Source: JBBQXK01 sp052387255 (GTDB lineage: Bacteria; Pseudomonadota; Alphaproteobacteria; Rhodobacterales; Rhodobacteraceae). From it: DNA of 64,000 bases. A program made the position numbers and the translations under genes. Below the pieces are notes generated by a model, which worked only from the letters and a program-made list of their open reading frames with translations, ran no database searches and was not told the origin of the DNA. The DNA lies in the NCBI GenBank assembly GCA_052387255.1, contig JBQTJI010000043.1, positions 30,972-94,971 on the forward strand. Reading direction: 5' to 3'. Shown here piece by piece: positions 24,573-33,289 of the stretch (position 1 is the first letter of the stretch; every line of letters starts with the position of its first letter).

Positions 24573-26072
24573 TCATGCCCCCTCCACCCATCTTTCGGCC
24601 TGGGTGCCGATGTGCAGGTGAACCGACTTGAGTTCCGTGTATTCCTCGATTCCGTAGCGGCCCGTCTCGCGTCCGTTGCCGGATTGCTTGAACCCGCCCA
24701 GAGGCAGCTCCGGGTAGCCTTGCAGGGCGGAGTTCACCCAGACCCGGCCCGCCCTGATCCGCCGCGAACAGGCAAGCGCCGTGGACAGGTCGTTGGTCCA
24801 GACATAGGCGGCCAATCCGTAGTCCGAGTCGTTTGCCAGCCGGATCGCCTCGTCCAGACCGTCGAAGGCCATCACCGCAAGGACAGGCCCGAAGATCTCT
24901 TGCCGCGCCACGGCCATCTCGGGCGTCACATCCGCCAGAACCGTGGGTGGATAATAAAGCCCCGAATGGTTCTCGGGATCTCCCCCGCAAATGATCCGCG
25001 CGCCGTTCCGCACGCCATCGCGGACCGAGGCATCAATCCGGTCGAACTGCGCCCGGTTGATGATCGCCCCGATCCGCGACGACGGATTCAGCGGGTCCCC
25101 CATCCGCAGGAGTTGCAGCCTCTCGGCGAGGCGGTTCTCGAACGCCTCGGCGATCCGTGCTTCGACCAGAAGGCGCGAGCCTGCGATGCAGCATTCGCCC
25201 ATGTTGATCGTCGCGGCCTTGATCACGCCATCCACAGCGGCGTCCAGATCGCAGTCGGCAAAGACGACCGAGGGCGATTTCCCCCCCAGTTCCAGCGACA
25301 GTTTCTTGATGTTGACCGCCGAGGCCGCAATCGCCGCCCGCCCGACGCGGGTTGATCCGGTGAAGGCCACCATGTCCACATCGTCGCTATCCAAAAGCGC
25401 CTGGCCCACAGGGTCGCCCGTGCCTGCCACGATGTTGCAGACCCCGTCTGGCAGCCCCGCCTCTTTCAGGTAGCGGCCCAGCATCAGCGCCGTGCCCGAG
25501 GTGAACTCGCTGGGCTTGACCACGACGGAACATCCCGCCGCGAGCGCAAACGGCAGCCGTTCGGACAGGATCAGCAGGGGAAAATTCCAGGGCGTGATGA
25601 TGCCGACGACCCCGATCGGTTCGCGCAGCACAAGGCCCAGCATCGCTTCTCCCAGCGTGTTGTGGCTGTCACCATGCAAGGTGCGCGCGGCACCGGCGGC
25701 ATAGTCCCAAAGCTCGGCCGCAAACAGGACCTCGCCTTTCGAGGCGGCCAGCGGCTTCGACGTCTCCAGCGTCTCGATCAGGGCCAGTTCGTCGGCATTG
25801 CGCCGCAAGGCCTCCGCCACCTCTCGCAGCACGCCCGCCCGATCACCGCCATAGGCAAAGGCCCAGGTCCCGGCCTCGAAGCTGGACCGGGCCGCCGCGA
25901 TGGCAGCCACCGCATCCGCCCGGGTGGAGGCCGGATAGTGGCTGACCACCCGTCCATGTGCCGGGCTTTCGCGGGATATCACGCCACCATCCACGGCATC
26001 GGTAAACTGCCCGGCGATGAAGTTCCGGTACCGCGTCGGCGCGGCGAAGATACGTTCGGCCAGGTCAAGCAT
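24573..26072 (-). CDS. NAD(P)-dependent aldehyde dehydrogenase
   Basis: About 499 residues. The family blocks are PWNFPLLILSERLPFALAAGC, the coenzyme loop FTGSTRVGR, the catalytic Glu in LSLELGGKSP, the nucleophilic Cys in NMGECCIAGSR (two adjacent Cys) and EIFGPVLAVM, with the C-terminal PLGGFKQSGNGRETG. It resembles betaine/gamma-aminobutyraldehyde-type enzymes, but substrate cannot be fixed. The ATG at 26072 overlaps the CoA-transferase stop by 8 nt and is preferred to the ATG at 26117, which would overlap it by 53 nt and lacks a ribosome site. Confidence 0.9.
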   Translation of the reverse strand: MLDLAERIFAAPTRYRNFIAGQFTDAVDGGVISRESPAHGRVVSHYPASTRADAVAAIAAARSSFEAGTWAFAYGGDRAGVLREVAEALRRNADELALIETLETSKPLAASKGEVLFAAELWDYAAGAARTLHGDSHNTLGEAMLGLVLREPIGVVGIITPWNFPLLILSERLPFALAAGCSVVVKPSEFTSGTALMLGRYLKEAGLPDGVCNIVAGTGDPVGQALLDSDDVDMVAFTGSTRVGRAAIAASAVNIKKLSLELGGKSPSVVFADCDLDAAVDGVIKAATINMGECCIAGSRLLVEARIAEAFENRLAERLQLLRMGDPLNPSSRIGAIINRAQFDRIDASVRDGVRNGARIICGGDPENHSGLYYPPTVLADVTPEMAVARQEIFGPVLAVMAFDGLDEAIRLANDSDYGLAAYVWTNDLSTALACSRRIRAGRVWVNSALQGYPELPLGGFKQSGNGRETGRYGIEEYTELKSVHLHIGTQAERWVEGA

Positions 26073-27657
26073 GTCGAGCGCCCGCCTTTTCAACTCGGGT
26101 TTCTGCCCCGGATGCATCGCTGACGAAGCAACCCGGGTCCATGAGCGTGAGATCGGGTGAAATCACGGGCAGGAACGCCATGCGGTCCAGCACATGCCGT
26201 TGCAGGTCGGTCCCGGGTGCGATCTCGACCAGCGTCACGCCGTCAGGCGTCAGTTTGAACACCGCGCGTTCGGTCACATAGGTGATGGGCTTGGACCGCT
26301 CGCGGGCAGCGGGACCACAAAAGGTCACCTCGCGGACGCGCCCGACGAATTTCGGGATACGCCCCTCGCGAGCGATGGTCAGGATGCCGTCACCGACCTG
26401 GACATCAAGACCGCCCGTCTCGAACGTGCCACAGAAGACAACCGCCTTCGCGCCCTGCGAGATATCCACGAATCCGCCGGGGCCCACCACGTCCTGACCA
26501 AGACGGGACACGTTCACATTGCCCTCGGCATCCACCTCGCCAGCGCCCAGAAAGGCCATGTCGACACCGCCGCCGCTGTAGAAATCGAACTGGTCGGTGG
26601 ACCGCATGATGGCACCGGGGAAGGCCGCGGCACCGAACAGCGCCCCGTCGATCAGCTGGCCATTGTGAATGCCCTGTTCGACCGTCAGCCAGATGTCCTT
26701 CAGTCGGGCCTGCTCGGCAAGGACAGCCGCAATGCCGCCCGGAATGCCATAACCGAAGTTGACCGATTGCCCCACGCTGATCTCGATTGCGGCCCGGCGG
26801 GCAATGACGGCACGTGCGCCGGTCGGCAGGGCAAGGCCATCAAACTTTGCGTCCATGACCACGCTGACGTGGGGCAGGCCCGCAAGGCTCGGCTCGTAGC
26901 CGCCTGCATGGGTTTGCGGCTGGTCCGGTGCCAGAACGACCTGATCGACCAGCACGCCCGGGATCTGCACCAGGCGGGCAAGGCAGTCCTTGCCCCGCCG
27001 CTTCTCACGCACTTGCGCCAGCACGCGGCCGCCCGAATTTCGCGCACTCAGCGCCACGACATGGGCATCAAGATCACCGGCCTCTTCGGCGCAGGAAATG
27101 TTGCCTTGCTCGTCGCAATAGGTACCGCGCACGATCGCCACATCCGGACGGATCGGCAGATAGCGGATGTAATCCTCGCCGCCGAGAGTGACGATCTCGC
27201 TGATCGGTCCCGCCTTTCTGGCCGCCTCATTCGCCGCCCCGCCGCCGAACCGGGGATCGTAGACAGTGTCCAGTCCGACGCGTGTGATAAGGCCCGGACG
27301 ATTCGCCCCGGTTTCCCGCATCAAGAGCGAGATGACCCCGGAAGGCAGGGTGAACGCCTCGATCCGGTTTTCGCGCGCCAGGGCCTGCATCCGCGGCGAC
27401 CAGGACCAATGGCCGCCGATCACGCGCCGCACCATGCCCGGATGGGCAAAACGGTTGACCCCGCGCGCCTTGCCGTCGCCAACCCCCAGAGCATGGACCA
27501 GAACCAGATCGCGCGGATGGCCCGTCGCCCGAAACCGCTCCTCGATGGCCGCGAAGATCGCATCCGCCTCGAGCATGCCGCCGCCATTTCCGGTGATCGC
27601 GACCACGTCGCCATCCCGGATGGTCCCGGCTGCCGCACAGGCCGACACTTCGATCAC
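26065..27657 (-). CDS. Acyl-CoA:acetate CoA-transferase, YdiF type
   Basis: About 530 residues, close to E. coli YdiF (531). Both halves of a fused CoA-transferase are seen: an N-terminal domain (VVAITGNGGGMLEADAIF ... HWSWSPRMQALARENRIEAF) and a C-terminal one with SVNFGYGIPGGIAAVLAE, ending VEIAPGTDLQRHVLDRMAFLPVISPDL. The catalytic Glu is expected in the segment LTVEQGIHNGQ. The GTG at 27657 has GAGGAA 8 nt upstream and gives family length. The open frame continues upstream through a putative operator into a broken aldo/keto reductase, so a longer start at 28050 is rejected. It may activate a carboxylic acid made by the neighbouring aldehyde dehydrogenase. Confidence 0.88.
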   Translation of the reverse strand: MIEVSACAAAGTIRDGDVVAITGNGGGMLEADAIFAAIEERFRATGHPRDLVLVHALGVGDGKARGVNRFAHPGMVRRVIGGHWSWSPRMQALARENRIEAFTLPSGVISLLMRETGANRPGLITRVGLDTVYDPRFGGGAANEAARKAGPISEIVTLGGEDYIRYLPIRPDVAIVRGTYCDEQGNISCAEEAGDLDAHVVALSARNSGGRVLAQVREKRRGKDCLARLVQIPGVLVDQVVLAPDQPQTHAGGYEPSLAGLPHVSVVMDAKFDGLALPTGARAVIARRAAIEISVGQSVNFGYGIPGGIAAVLAEQARLKDIWLTVEQGIHNGQLIDGALFGAAAFPGAIMRSTDQFDFYSGGGVDMAFLGAGEVDAEGNVNVSRLGQDVVGPGGFVDISQGAKAVVFCGTFETGGLDVQVGDGILTIAREGRIPKFVGRVREVTFCGPAARERSKPITYVTERAVFKLTPDGVTLVEIAPGTDLQRHVLDRMAFLPVISPDLTLMDPGCFVSDASGAETRVEKAGARHA

Positions 27658-27685
27658 GGTGAGTTCCTCATCCGCTGGTTTATTC

Positions 27686-27701
27686 ACCCACCGGAGAGTT
27701 A
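27686..27701. promoter_or_regulatory. Second candidate TetR operator, upstream of the CoA-transferase gene
   Basis: ACCCACCGGAGAGTTA, matching 13 of 16 positions of the extended site at 22886-22901 (ACTCACCAGTGAGTTA), 29-44 nt before the chosen GTG start. Its dyad is imperfect. Position and similarity suggest that one repressor controls both halves of the cluster. Confidence 0.45.
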
Positions 27702-27780
27702 CAAAGATTCGATCATCTGTCAACGCGTCGTTCACGCCACCTGAGCCGGCTCGGCAGTCCCGGGTCGGGGCATGGGGGAC

Positions 27781-28029
27781 GACATCGATGTTGCTGATAC
27801 GGAAGTTTGCCGAGGTCAGGGAATCGATCTGCCTCATTTCGTGGGGACTTAGCTGGAAGTCCACGATGTCGAAGTTCGCCTGCATGTTCGTCTTGCGGGT
27901 CGATATCGTGTTCAGTGCCACGCCCGTCTGCAGGATCCACCGCAGCGCCACCTGCGCCGCAGTCTTTCCATTGCACTCGCCGATGCCCGAAAAAAGCCGG
28001 TGCTTGAAGATCTCACCGCGGGCGAGCGA
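27781..28029 (-). pseudogene. Aldo/keto reductase, C-terminal remnant
   Basis: About 83 codons (SLARGEIFKHRLFSGIG...GKTAAQVALRWILQTGVA...STRKTNMQANFDIVDFQLSPHEMRQIDSL) match the C-terminal quarter of aldo/keto reductases. The N-terminal three quarters with the catalytic Tyr and Lys are absent. There is no start codon context, and the frame runs on without a stop into the CoA-transferase gene. The break at about 28030 coincides with a change to unrelated DNA, so this is probably the edge of a deletion or of the acquired segment. Confidence 0.75.
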
Positions 28030-28355
28030 GCAGTAGGTTCTTGATCCCACGGTTTGATGGTGCGATCCTTTCGAAGGAGTGGAAGGTAGGACTTTGGGAC
28101 AAGTTCGTCATGGGTGTGCCGCGCCCACGACCGCACTCTCGGACCGGGCCTCGACCTCGTCTGCTGCCCGAACCGAAACCGACCACCATCAACCCCAAGG
28201 ACTCTCGCCTTGAACGAGGGGCGACCGGGGGGCAGGTCACGGCACGGCGGATCACGAATTCCGCAGCGGGGCCGATCGGGGTTCCAATCGGTGGGTCTTG
28301 CCCTACCATGGCGGCAGACCGCGACCATCGCGGCCCTGCCGCGCCGGAGGGGAAC
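28030..28355. other. Gene-free junction between the accessory cluster and the RND efflux operon
   Basis: About 325 nt with no supported gene. The left 100 nt (TTCGAAGGAGTGGAAGGTAG and neighbours) is less GC-rich and could be mobile-element debris, but I could not match it to an IS end. The right part ends in the GGAGGGGAAC ribosome site for the RND adaptor gene. Confidence 0.5.
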
Positions 28356-29528
28356 ATGTCGATCTGGAAGCAACTCGTCCTCGGCTGTCTGGTCGTGGCC
28401 GCAGCGGTGGCCGGGTGGGCGGCCTACGTGCCTGCGGCACGGCCCTGGCTGGACTGGGCGGGGCTGCTGCAGCCGCTGCAGGACCTCGGACTGGTCGCGC
28501 CGGTGCAAGAGGCGGCTGCGGTGCAGCGGCAGGCATCGCCCTCGGGCGGACCGGTGGTTGTCGCCAAGGCCCCCGCGATGCGGGCTCTGGTGGACAGCGT
28601 CACGGCCCTGGGGTCGGCGCGGGGCGCGCGGTCGGTGGTGATCGAGGCCGAAGTTCTGGGGCAGATCCTGTCGCTGGACGTCCAGCCGGGCCAGTATGTC
28701 GAGGCCGGATCGGTGATCGCGCAACTGGACATCGAGGCCGCGCAGATCGCATTGGACCGCGCGACGCTGATCCTGGCCGACGCGCGCACCACGACCGAGC
28801 GCGTGCTGGCGCTGCAGGCGCGGGGGTCGGCCACCGACCTGCAGGTGCAGGAGGCGGACCTGGCGCTGAAGACCGCCGAACTGCAGCACCGCGAGGCGCT
28901 GTTCGAACTGGATCGCCACCGCATCGAGGCCCCGATTTCGGGCTGGGTCGGCATCCTGGCGGTCGAGGCAGGCGACCGCATCGCCCCCGGTGTCGAGATC
29001 ACGCGGATCGAGGACCGGTCGAGCCTGATCGTGGACTTCCGGGTGCCCGAACGGGTGGTCAGCCGCCTGGCGCCGGGCGATGCCCTGACCGTCACGCCGC
29101 TGGCCGATCCCGGCGCGCTGTTGCCGGGCCGCATCGTGGCGCTGGACAACCGTGTGGACGAAACCAGCCGCAGCCTGCTGGTGCAGGCCTCCATCGACAA
29201 TGCCGAAGACGCCCTGCGCGCGGGCATGGCGTTCTCGGTTGTTCTGGACTTCACGGGCGGGGATTATCCGGCCGTCGATCCGCTGGCGATCCAGTGGGAT
29301 GCAACCGGTGCCTTTGTCTGGATCGTGCGGGACGGCAAGGCACAGCGTCTGGCCGTTCGCATCATCCAGCGCAACAGCGATGCCGTGCTGGTCGAGGCCG
29401 ACCTGGCCGAGGGCGACCTGGTGGTGACCGAGGGCGTGCAGGCCCTGCGTCCGGGGACCGACGTCCGGGTGGCACCGGGCGATGGGGCGTCGGCCTCGGC
29501 CAGCGGCCAACCCGCGCCGCGCGGCTGA
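28356..29528 (+). CDS. RND efflux periplasmic adaptor subunit (HlyD/AcrA type)
   Basis: 390 residues. One N-terminal membrane anchor (QLVLGCLVVAAAVAGWAAYV) is followed by a membrane-fusion protein: lipoyl half VVIEAEVLGQILSLDVQPGQYVEAGSVIAQLD, a short coiled hairpin (AQIALDRATLILADARTTTERVLALQARGSATDLQVQEADLALKTAELQH), second lipoyl half ISGWVGILAVEAGDRIAPG, then beta-barrel and membrane-proximal domains. It links the inner-membrane RND pump, encoded 24 nt downstream, to an outer-membrane channel. No TolC-type gene is next to it, so the channel is probably encoded elsewhere. Confidence 0.9.
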   Translation: MSIWKQLVLGCLVVAAAVAGWAAYVPAARPWLDWAGLLQPLQDLGLVAPVQEAAAVQRQASPSGGPVVVAKAPAMRALVDSVTALGSARGARSVVIEAEVLGQILSLDVQPGQYVEAGSVIAQLDIEAAQIALDRATLILADARTTTERVLALQARGSATDLQVQEADLALKTAELQHREALFELDRHRIEAPISGWVGILAVEAGDRIAPGVEITRIEDRSSLIVDFRVPERVVSRLAPGDALTVTPLADPGALLPGRIVALDNRVDETSRSLLVQASIDNAEDALRAGMAFSVVLDFTGGDYPAVDPLAIQWDATGAFVWIVRDGKAQRLAVRIIQRNSDAVLVEADLAEGDLVVTEGVQALRPGTDVRVAPGDGASASASGQPAPRG

Positions 29529-29552
29529 CCCTTCCACGAAGGAGTATACGGA

Positions 29553-32500
29553 ATGTCCGGCACCAAGACCGACAGCGCCGCCCTGAACGCCAGCGGCACG
29601 GCCCTGTTCGTGCGTCGCCCGATCCTGGCCTTCGTGCTGAACGCGCTGATCGTGCTGGCGGGGCTTGCGGCGCTGTCCTCGACCGAGGTGCGCGAACTGC
29701 CCGACGTGGACCGCCCCGTTGTCACCGTTTCGACCGACTTCCCCGGTGCGGCCCCCGAAACCGTCGACCGCGAGATCACGGCGGCCATCGAAGGGGCGGC
29801 GGGCCGGGTGGCGGGGGTCAAGTCGATCTCGTCCAGCTCGCGGTTCGGCGCGAGCCGGGTCACGGTCGAGTTTCGCGACGACGTCGATCTGGACGTGGCC
29901 GCGACCGACCTGCGCGACGCCATCGCCCGCATCGCGAACACCCTGCCCGACGAGGCCGAGGACCCGCGCACGGTCAAGGCCGATGCCAATTCGGATGCGG
30001 TCCTGCGCATTGCCGTCACCTCGGCCAGGCTGTCGCCGCAGGACCTGACCCTGCTGGTCGAGGACCTGGTCGAGGACCGGCTGCTGTCGGCCCCCGGCGT
30101 TGCCGACCTGCAGGTCTTCGGGGACCGCGAACAGGTGTTCCGGGTGGACATCGACCAGATGCAGCTGGCAGGGCGCGGGCTGACGCTGGCCGATGTGCGC
30201 GACACGCTGCGCAACGTCGCCTTCGACGCGCCTGCAGGCAGCTTGAGTTCCGACCGCCAGAGCCTTCTGGTGCGCACCACCGCCTCGATCACCACCGCAG
30301 CCCAGTTCGAGGCGCTGGAAGTGGCCCCCAACGTCAGGTTGGGCGAGGTGGCGATGGTCACGTTGGGGCCCGACACCGGCCAGTCGATCCTGCGCGCGAA
30401 CGGCCAGACGGGAATCGGGCTGGGCATCATCCGGCAGGCGCAGAGCAACACGCTGGACATCTCCGAGGCCGTGGCGCAGGTGATAGACGAGTTGCGCCCG
30501 ATCCTGCCCGAAGGCGTGGACATCTTCATCACCTCCGACAGTGCCACGTTCATCAAAGGCGCAATCCACGAGGTCGAGATCGCGCTTGGCCTGTCGGTGC
30601 TGATCGTGACGGCGATCATCTGGTTGTTCCTGCAGGATGTCCGTGCCACGCTGATCCCGGTCATCGCGATGCCGGTGTCGCTGATCGGGACGCTGGCGGC
30701 GATCTGGCTGGTGGGGTTCTCGGTCAACATCCTGACCTTGCTGGCGCTGGTGCTGGCCACCGGGATGGTGGTCGATGACGCCATCGTCGTGCTGGAGAAC
30801 ATCGTGCGACGACGCTCCGAAGGGATGGGCGCGCGGGCGGCGGCGGTGCTGGGCACGCAGCAGGTATTCTTTGCCGTGATCGCCACCACCACCACACTGG
30901 CCGCCGTGTTCATTCCGCTGTCCTTCCTGCCGGGCCAGACCGGCGGGCTGTTCCGCGAATTCGGGTTCACGCTGGCCATCTCGGTCCTTCTGTCGTCGGT
31001 CACGGCTCTGACGCTCTGCCCGGTGCTGGCCAGCCGGATGCTGAAAGGGGCTGATGCGGGGCACGCCACGGGGGGGCCGGTTGTGTGGCTGGGCGACCGG
31101 CTGGCCGGGTTCTACCGCTGGTCGCTGCACCGCTGTCTCGATGCGCCGCTGGTGGCGCTGACCGTGGCCGGGCTGTTTGCCGCGACGGCGGTGCTGCTGT
31201 TCGGCGGATTGCGCCAGGAGCTGACCCCGCCCGAAGATCGCGGCGTGATCCTGTTCCAGGTGCAGGCCCCGCAGGGCGTGGCGCTGGACTACACCAACGG
31301 CAAGATGCGCCAGATCGAGGCCATCCTGGAACCCTACCGCGCCAGCGGCGAGGTGATCAGCGTCTTTGCCATCACCGGGCAGGGGGGGCAGGACAACCGG
31401 GGCTTCATGGTGGCCTCGTTGGCCGACTGGTCGGCACGCGTCCGCAGCCAGCAGGCGATTGCAGCCGAGATCAACGCGCAACTGTCCGGCGTGATCGGGG
31501 TGCGTGCCTTTGCCATCCAGCCGAACTCGCTGGGCATCCGGGGGGCGGGGCAGGGGCTCAGCTTTGCCCTTGTGGGCGACGATTACGGCTCCCTGGCCGA
31601 CGCCGCCCGCGCGCTGGTCGATGTGATGGGCGAGAACCCGGCCTTCGGACAGGTGCGCCTGGGTTACGACACGACGCAGCCGCAGCTGTTCATAGAGGTG
31701 GACCGCACGCGGGCCGAGGATCTGGGCGTGGACATCGACGGCCTGGGAGAGGCGCTGCAGGCCGTGCTGGACGGGCGGTCGGTGGGGGCATTGTACCTGG
31801 GTGACCGCAGTTTCGACATCAAGATGGTGTCCACCAGTGTCGCCGTGAACGATCCGGGCGACCTCGAGCGCATCTTCGTGCCGACGGACGACGGCCAGAT
31901 GGTGCCGATCTCGGCCTTCGTCACGCTGACCGAGCGCGCTGTCGCCCCCGAACTCAGCCGCGAGGTGCAGTTGCGGTCGGTGCCGGTGACGGCAGGGCTG
32001 ACCCCCGAAACGGGCCTGGGCGAGGCGCTGGCCGAGGTCCGGCGGCTGGCCGAGGGGTTGCTGCCGCCGGACGCCCGGATCGAGCCCCTGGCCGAGGCGG
32101 CATCGCTGGGCGAAACCTCGTCGGGCCTGCTTTTGACCTTCGGCTTTGCGCTGGTGGTCGTGCTGCTGGTGCTGGCCGCACAGTTCGAAAGTTTTGTCTC
32201 GGCCGTGATCGTCATGGCCACGGTGCCGCTGGGCCTGGCCTGCGCGGTGTTCGCGCTGGTGGCGACGGGGGGCAGCCTGAACGTCTACAGCCAGATCGGG
32301 CTTGTCCTGTTGGTCGGCATCATGGCCAAGAACGGCATCCTGATCGTCGAGTTCGCCAATCAGTTGCGGGACGAGGGGGCGGATGTGCGCCGGGCCATCG
32401 AGGCTGCGTCGAACATCCGCCTGCGCCCGGTGATGATGACGATGGTGGCCACGGTGCTGGGCGGTCTGCCCCTGGTGTTCGCAACCGGCGCGGGGGCCGA

Positions 32501-32687
32501 GGCGCGCGAGGTGCTGGGCTGGATCATTGTCGGCGGGCTGGGGCTGGCCACCATTGCCACGCTCTACATCACGCCGGTCGCCTATCTGCTGCTGGCCGGG
32601 CTGTCCAAGCCCAAGGCGGCGGAAGAGGCGCGGCTGTCGCGCGAACTGGCCGAGGCATCGGCCCGGCAGATGGACGCACCGGCCTAG
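29553..32687 (+). CDS. RND-superfamily efflux permease (AcrB/MexB-like)
   Basis: 1044 residues, typical for the hydrophobe/amphiphile efflux family. First membrane segment RRPILAFVLNALIVLAGLAAL, then a large periplasmic domain. The transmembrane core shows GMVVDDAIVVLENIVRRRSEGM, the region with the proton-relay aspartates, and a second domain repeat ends with GLVLLVGIMAKNGILIVEFANQLRDEG. AAGGAG precedes the ATG. It forms an operon with the adaptor. It ends with a 4-nt tail-to-tail overlap with the frcK-like gene on the other strand. Substrate not predictable. Confidence 0.93.
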   Translation: MSGTKTDSAALNASGTALFVRRPILAFVLNALIVLAGLAALSSTEVRELPDVDRPVVTVSTDFPGAAPETVDREITAAIEGAAGRVAGVKSISSSSRFGASRVTVEFRDDVDLDVAATDLRDAIARIANTLPDEAEDPRTVKADANSDAVLRIAVTSARLSPQDLTLLVEDLVEDRLLSAPGVADLQVFGDREQVFRVDIDQMQLAGRGLTLADVRDTLRNVAFDAPAGSLSSDRQSLLVRTTASITTAAQFEALEVAPNVRLGEVAMVTLGPDTGQSILRANGQTGIGLGIIRQAQSNTLDISEAVAQVIDELRPILPEGVDIFITSDSATFIKGAIHEVEIALGLSVLIVTAIIWLFLQDVRATLIPVIAMPVSLIGTLAAIWLVGFSVNILTLLALVLATGMVVDDAIVVLENIVRRRSEGMGARAAAVLGTQQVFFAVIATTTTLAAVFIPLSFLPGQTGGLFREFGFTLAISVLLSSVTALTLCPVLASRMLKGADAGHATGGPVVWLGDRLAGFYRWSLHRCLDAPLVALTVAGLFAATAVLLFGGLRQELTPPEDRGVILFQVQAPQGVALDYTNGKMRQIEAILEPYRASGEVISVFAITGQGGQDNRGFMVASLADWSARVRSQQAIAAEINAQLSGVIGVRAFAIQPNSLGIRGAGQGLSFALVGDDYGSLADAARALVDVMGENPAFGQVRLGYDTTQPQLFIEVDRTRAEDLGVDIDGLGEALQAVLDGRSVGALYLGDRSFDIKMVSTSVAVNDPGDLERIFVPTDDGQMVPISAFVTLTERAVAPELSREVQLRSVPVTAGLTPETGLGEALAEVRRLAEGLLPPDARIEPLAEAASLGETSSGLLLTFGFALVVVLLVLAAQFESFVSAVIVMATVPLGLACAVFALVATGGSLNVYSQIGLVLLVGIMAKNGILIVEFANQLRDEGADVRRAIEAASNIRLRPVMMTMVATVLGGLPLVFATGAGAEAREVLGWIIVGGLGLATIATLYITPVAYLLLAGLSKPKAAEEARLSRELAEASARQMDAPA

Positions 32688-33289
32688 GGGCCGACCACCA
32701 CGTCGGCCCTTCGCGATCCGTTGATCACGCGGCGGATGTTCGGCATGTCGTTGCCGTCGATCCAGGCCCGCGCCGCCACGGGATCGCGCCCATGGTGGGC
32801 CCAGCGGGCGACCAGGCGGCGGTCCAACTCGGCCTCGGGCACGTCGATGTAGACCGTCAGGTCGAACAGCGGGGCCAGGTCGCGCCAGGGGTCTTCGTCC
32901 AGCAGCAGGTAGTTGCCCTCGACCACCAGCAGCCGGTCGTCCGCCGTCACCACATCAGCGGCGGCGCGCGACAGTTCCATCGAGCGGTCGAAGATCGGGA
33001 TCGCCACTTCCTCTCCCGCCCGAAGCCGCCGGATCAGGTGCAGGAAACCGGCGGCGTCGAAGGTTTCGGGTGCACCCTTGCGCAACCGCAGGCCGCGCGC
33101 GTCCAGCACGGCGTCGTCATAGTGGAACCCGTCCATCGGCACCGCCCGCGCGCCGGGACCCAGGGACGCGACCAGGGCTGCGGCGAGTGTAGACTTTCCC
33201 GCGCCGGGCGGCCCCGCCAGGGCGGTGATGAACCGGCCCGGCCCGGTGGCGCGCCCCCGAATCAGCCGGGCCAGTTCCTCTGCCGTCAT
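32684..33289 (-). CDS. frcK: FrcK-like P-loop sugar/nucleoside kinase
   Basis: 201 residues. Walker A is AGPPGAGKSTLAAAL (about 25-38). PMDGFHYDDAVLDARGLRLRKGAPETFDAAGF is the substrate-lid region found in the uridine kinase/pantothenate kinase-like family to which FrcK belongs, with LLVVEGNYLLLDEDPW as the Walker B-like strand. It overlaps the ATPase gene by ATGA as the last gene of a binding protein-permease-ATPase-kinase operon, the same order as frcBCAK of Sinorhizobium. The biochemical role of FrcK is not well settled; phosphorylating the imported sugar is the natural guess. Confidence 0.75.
   Translation of the reverse strand: MTAEELARLIRGRATGPGRFITALAGPPGAGKSTLAAALVASLGPGARAVPMDGFHYDDAVLDARGLRLRKGAPETFDAAGFLHLIRRLRAGEEVAIPIFDRSMELSRAAADVVTADDRLLVVEGNYLLLDEDPWRDLAPLFDLTVYIDVPEAELDRRLVARWAHHGRDPVAARAWIDGNDMPNIRRVINGSRRADVVVGP

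Noticed and set aside
17823..28355. Prophage or integrative element at tRNA-Pro
   Set aside because: No integrase, phage or conjugation gene and no second copy of the tRNA 3' end within the window; described instead as an accessory region.
27912..31481. 1189-codon open frame on the minus strand across the RND genes
   Set aside because: Antisense shadow of the adaptor and pump genes in GC-rich DNA; low-complexity Arg/Gln/His-rich translation with no family features.
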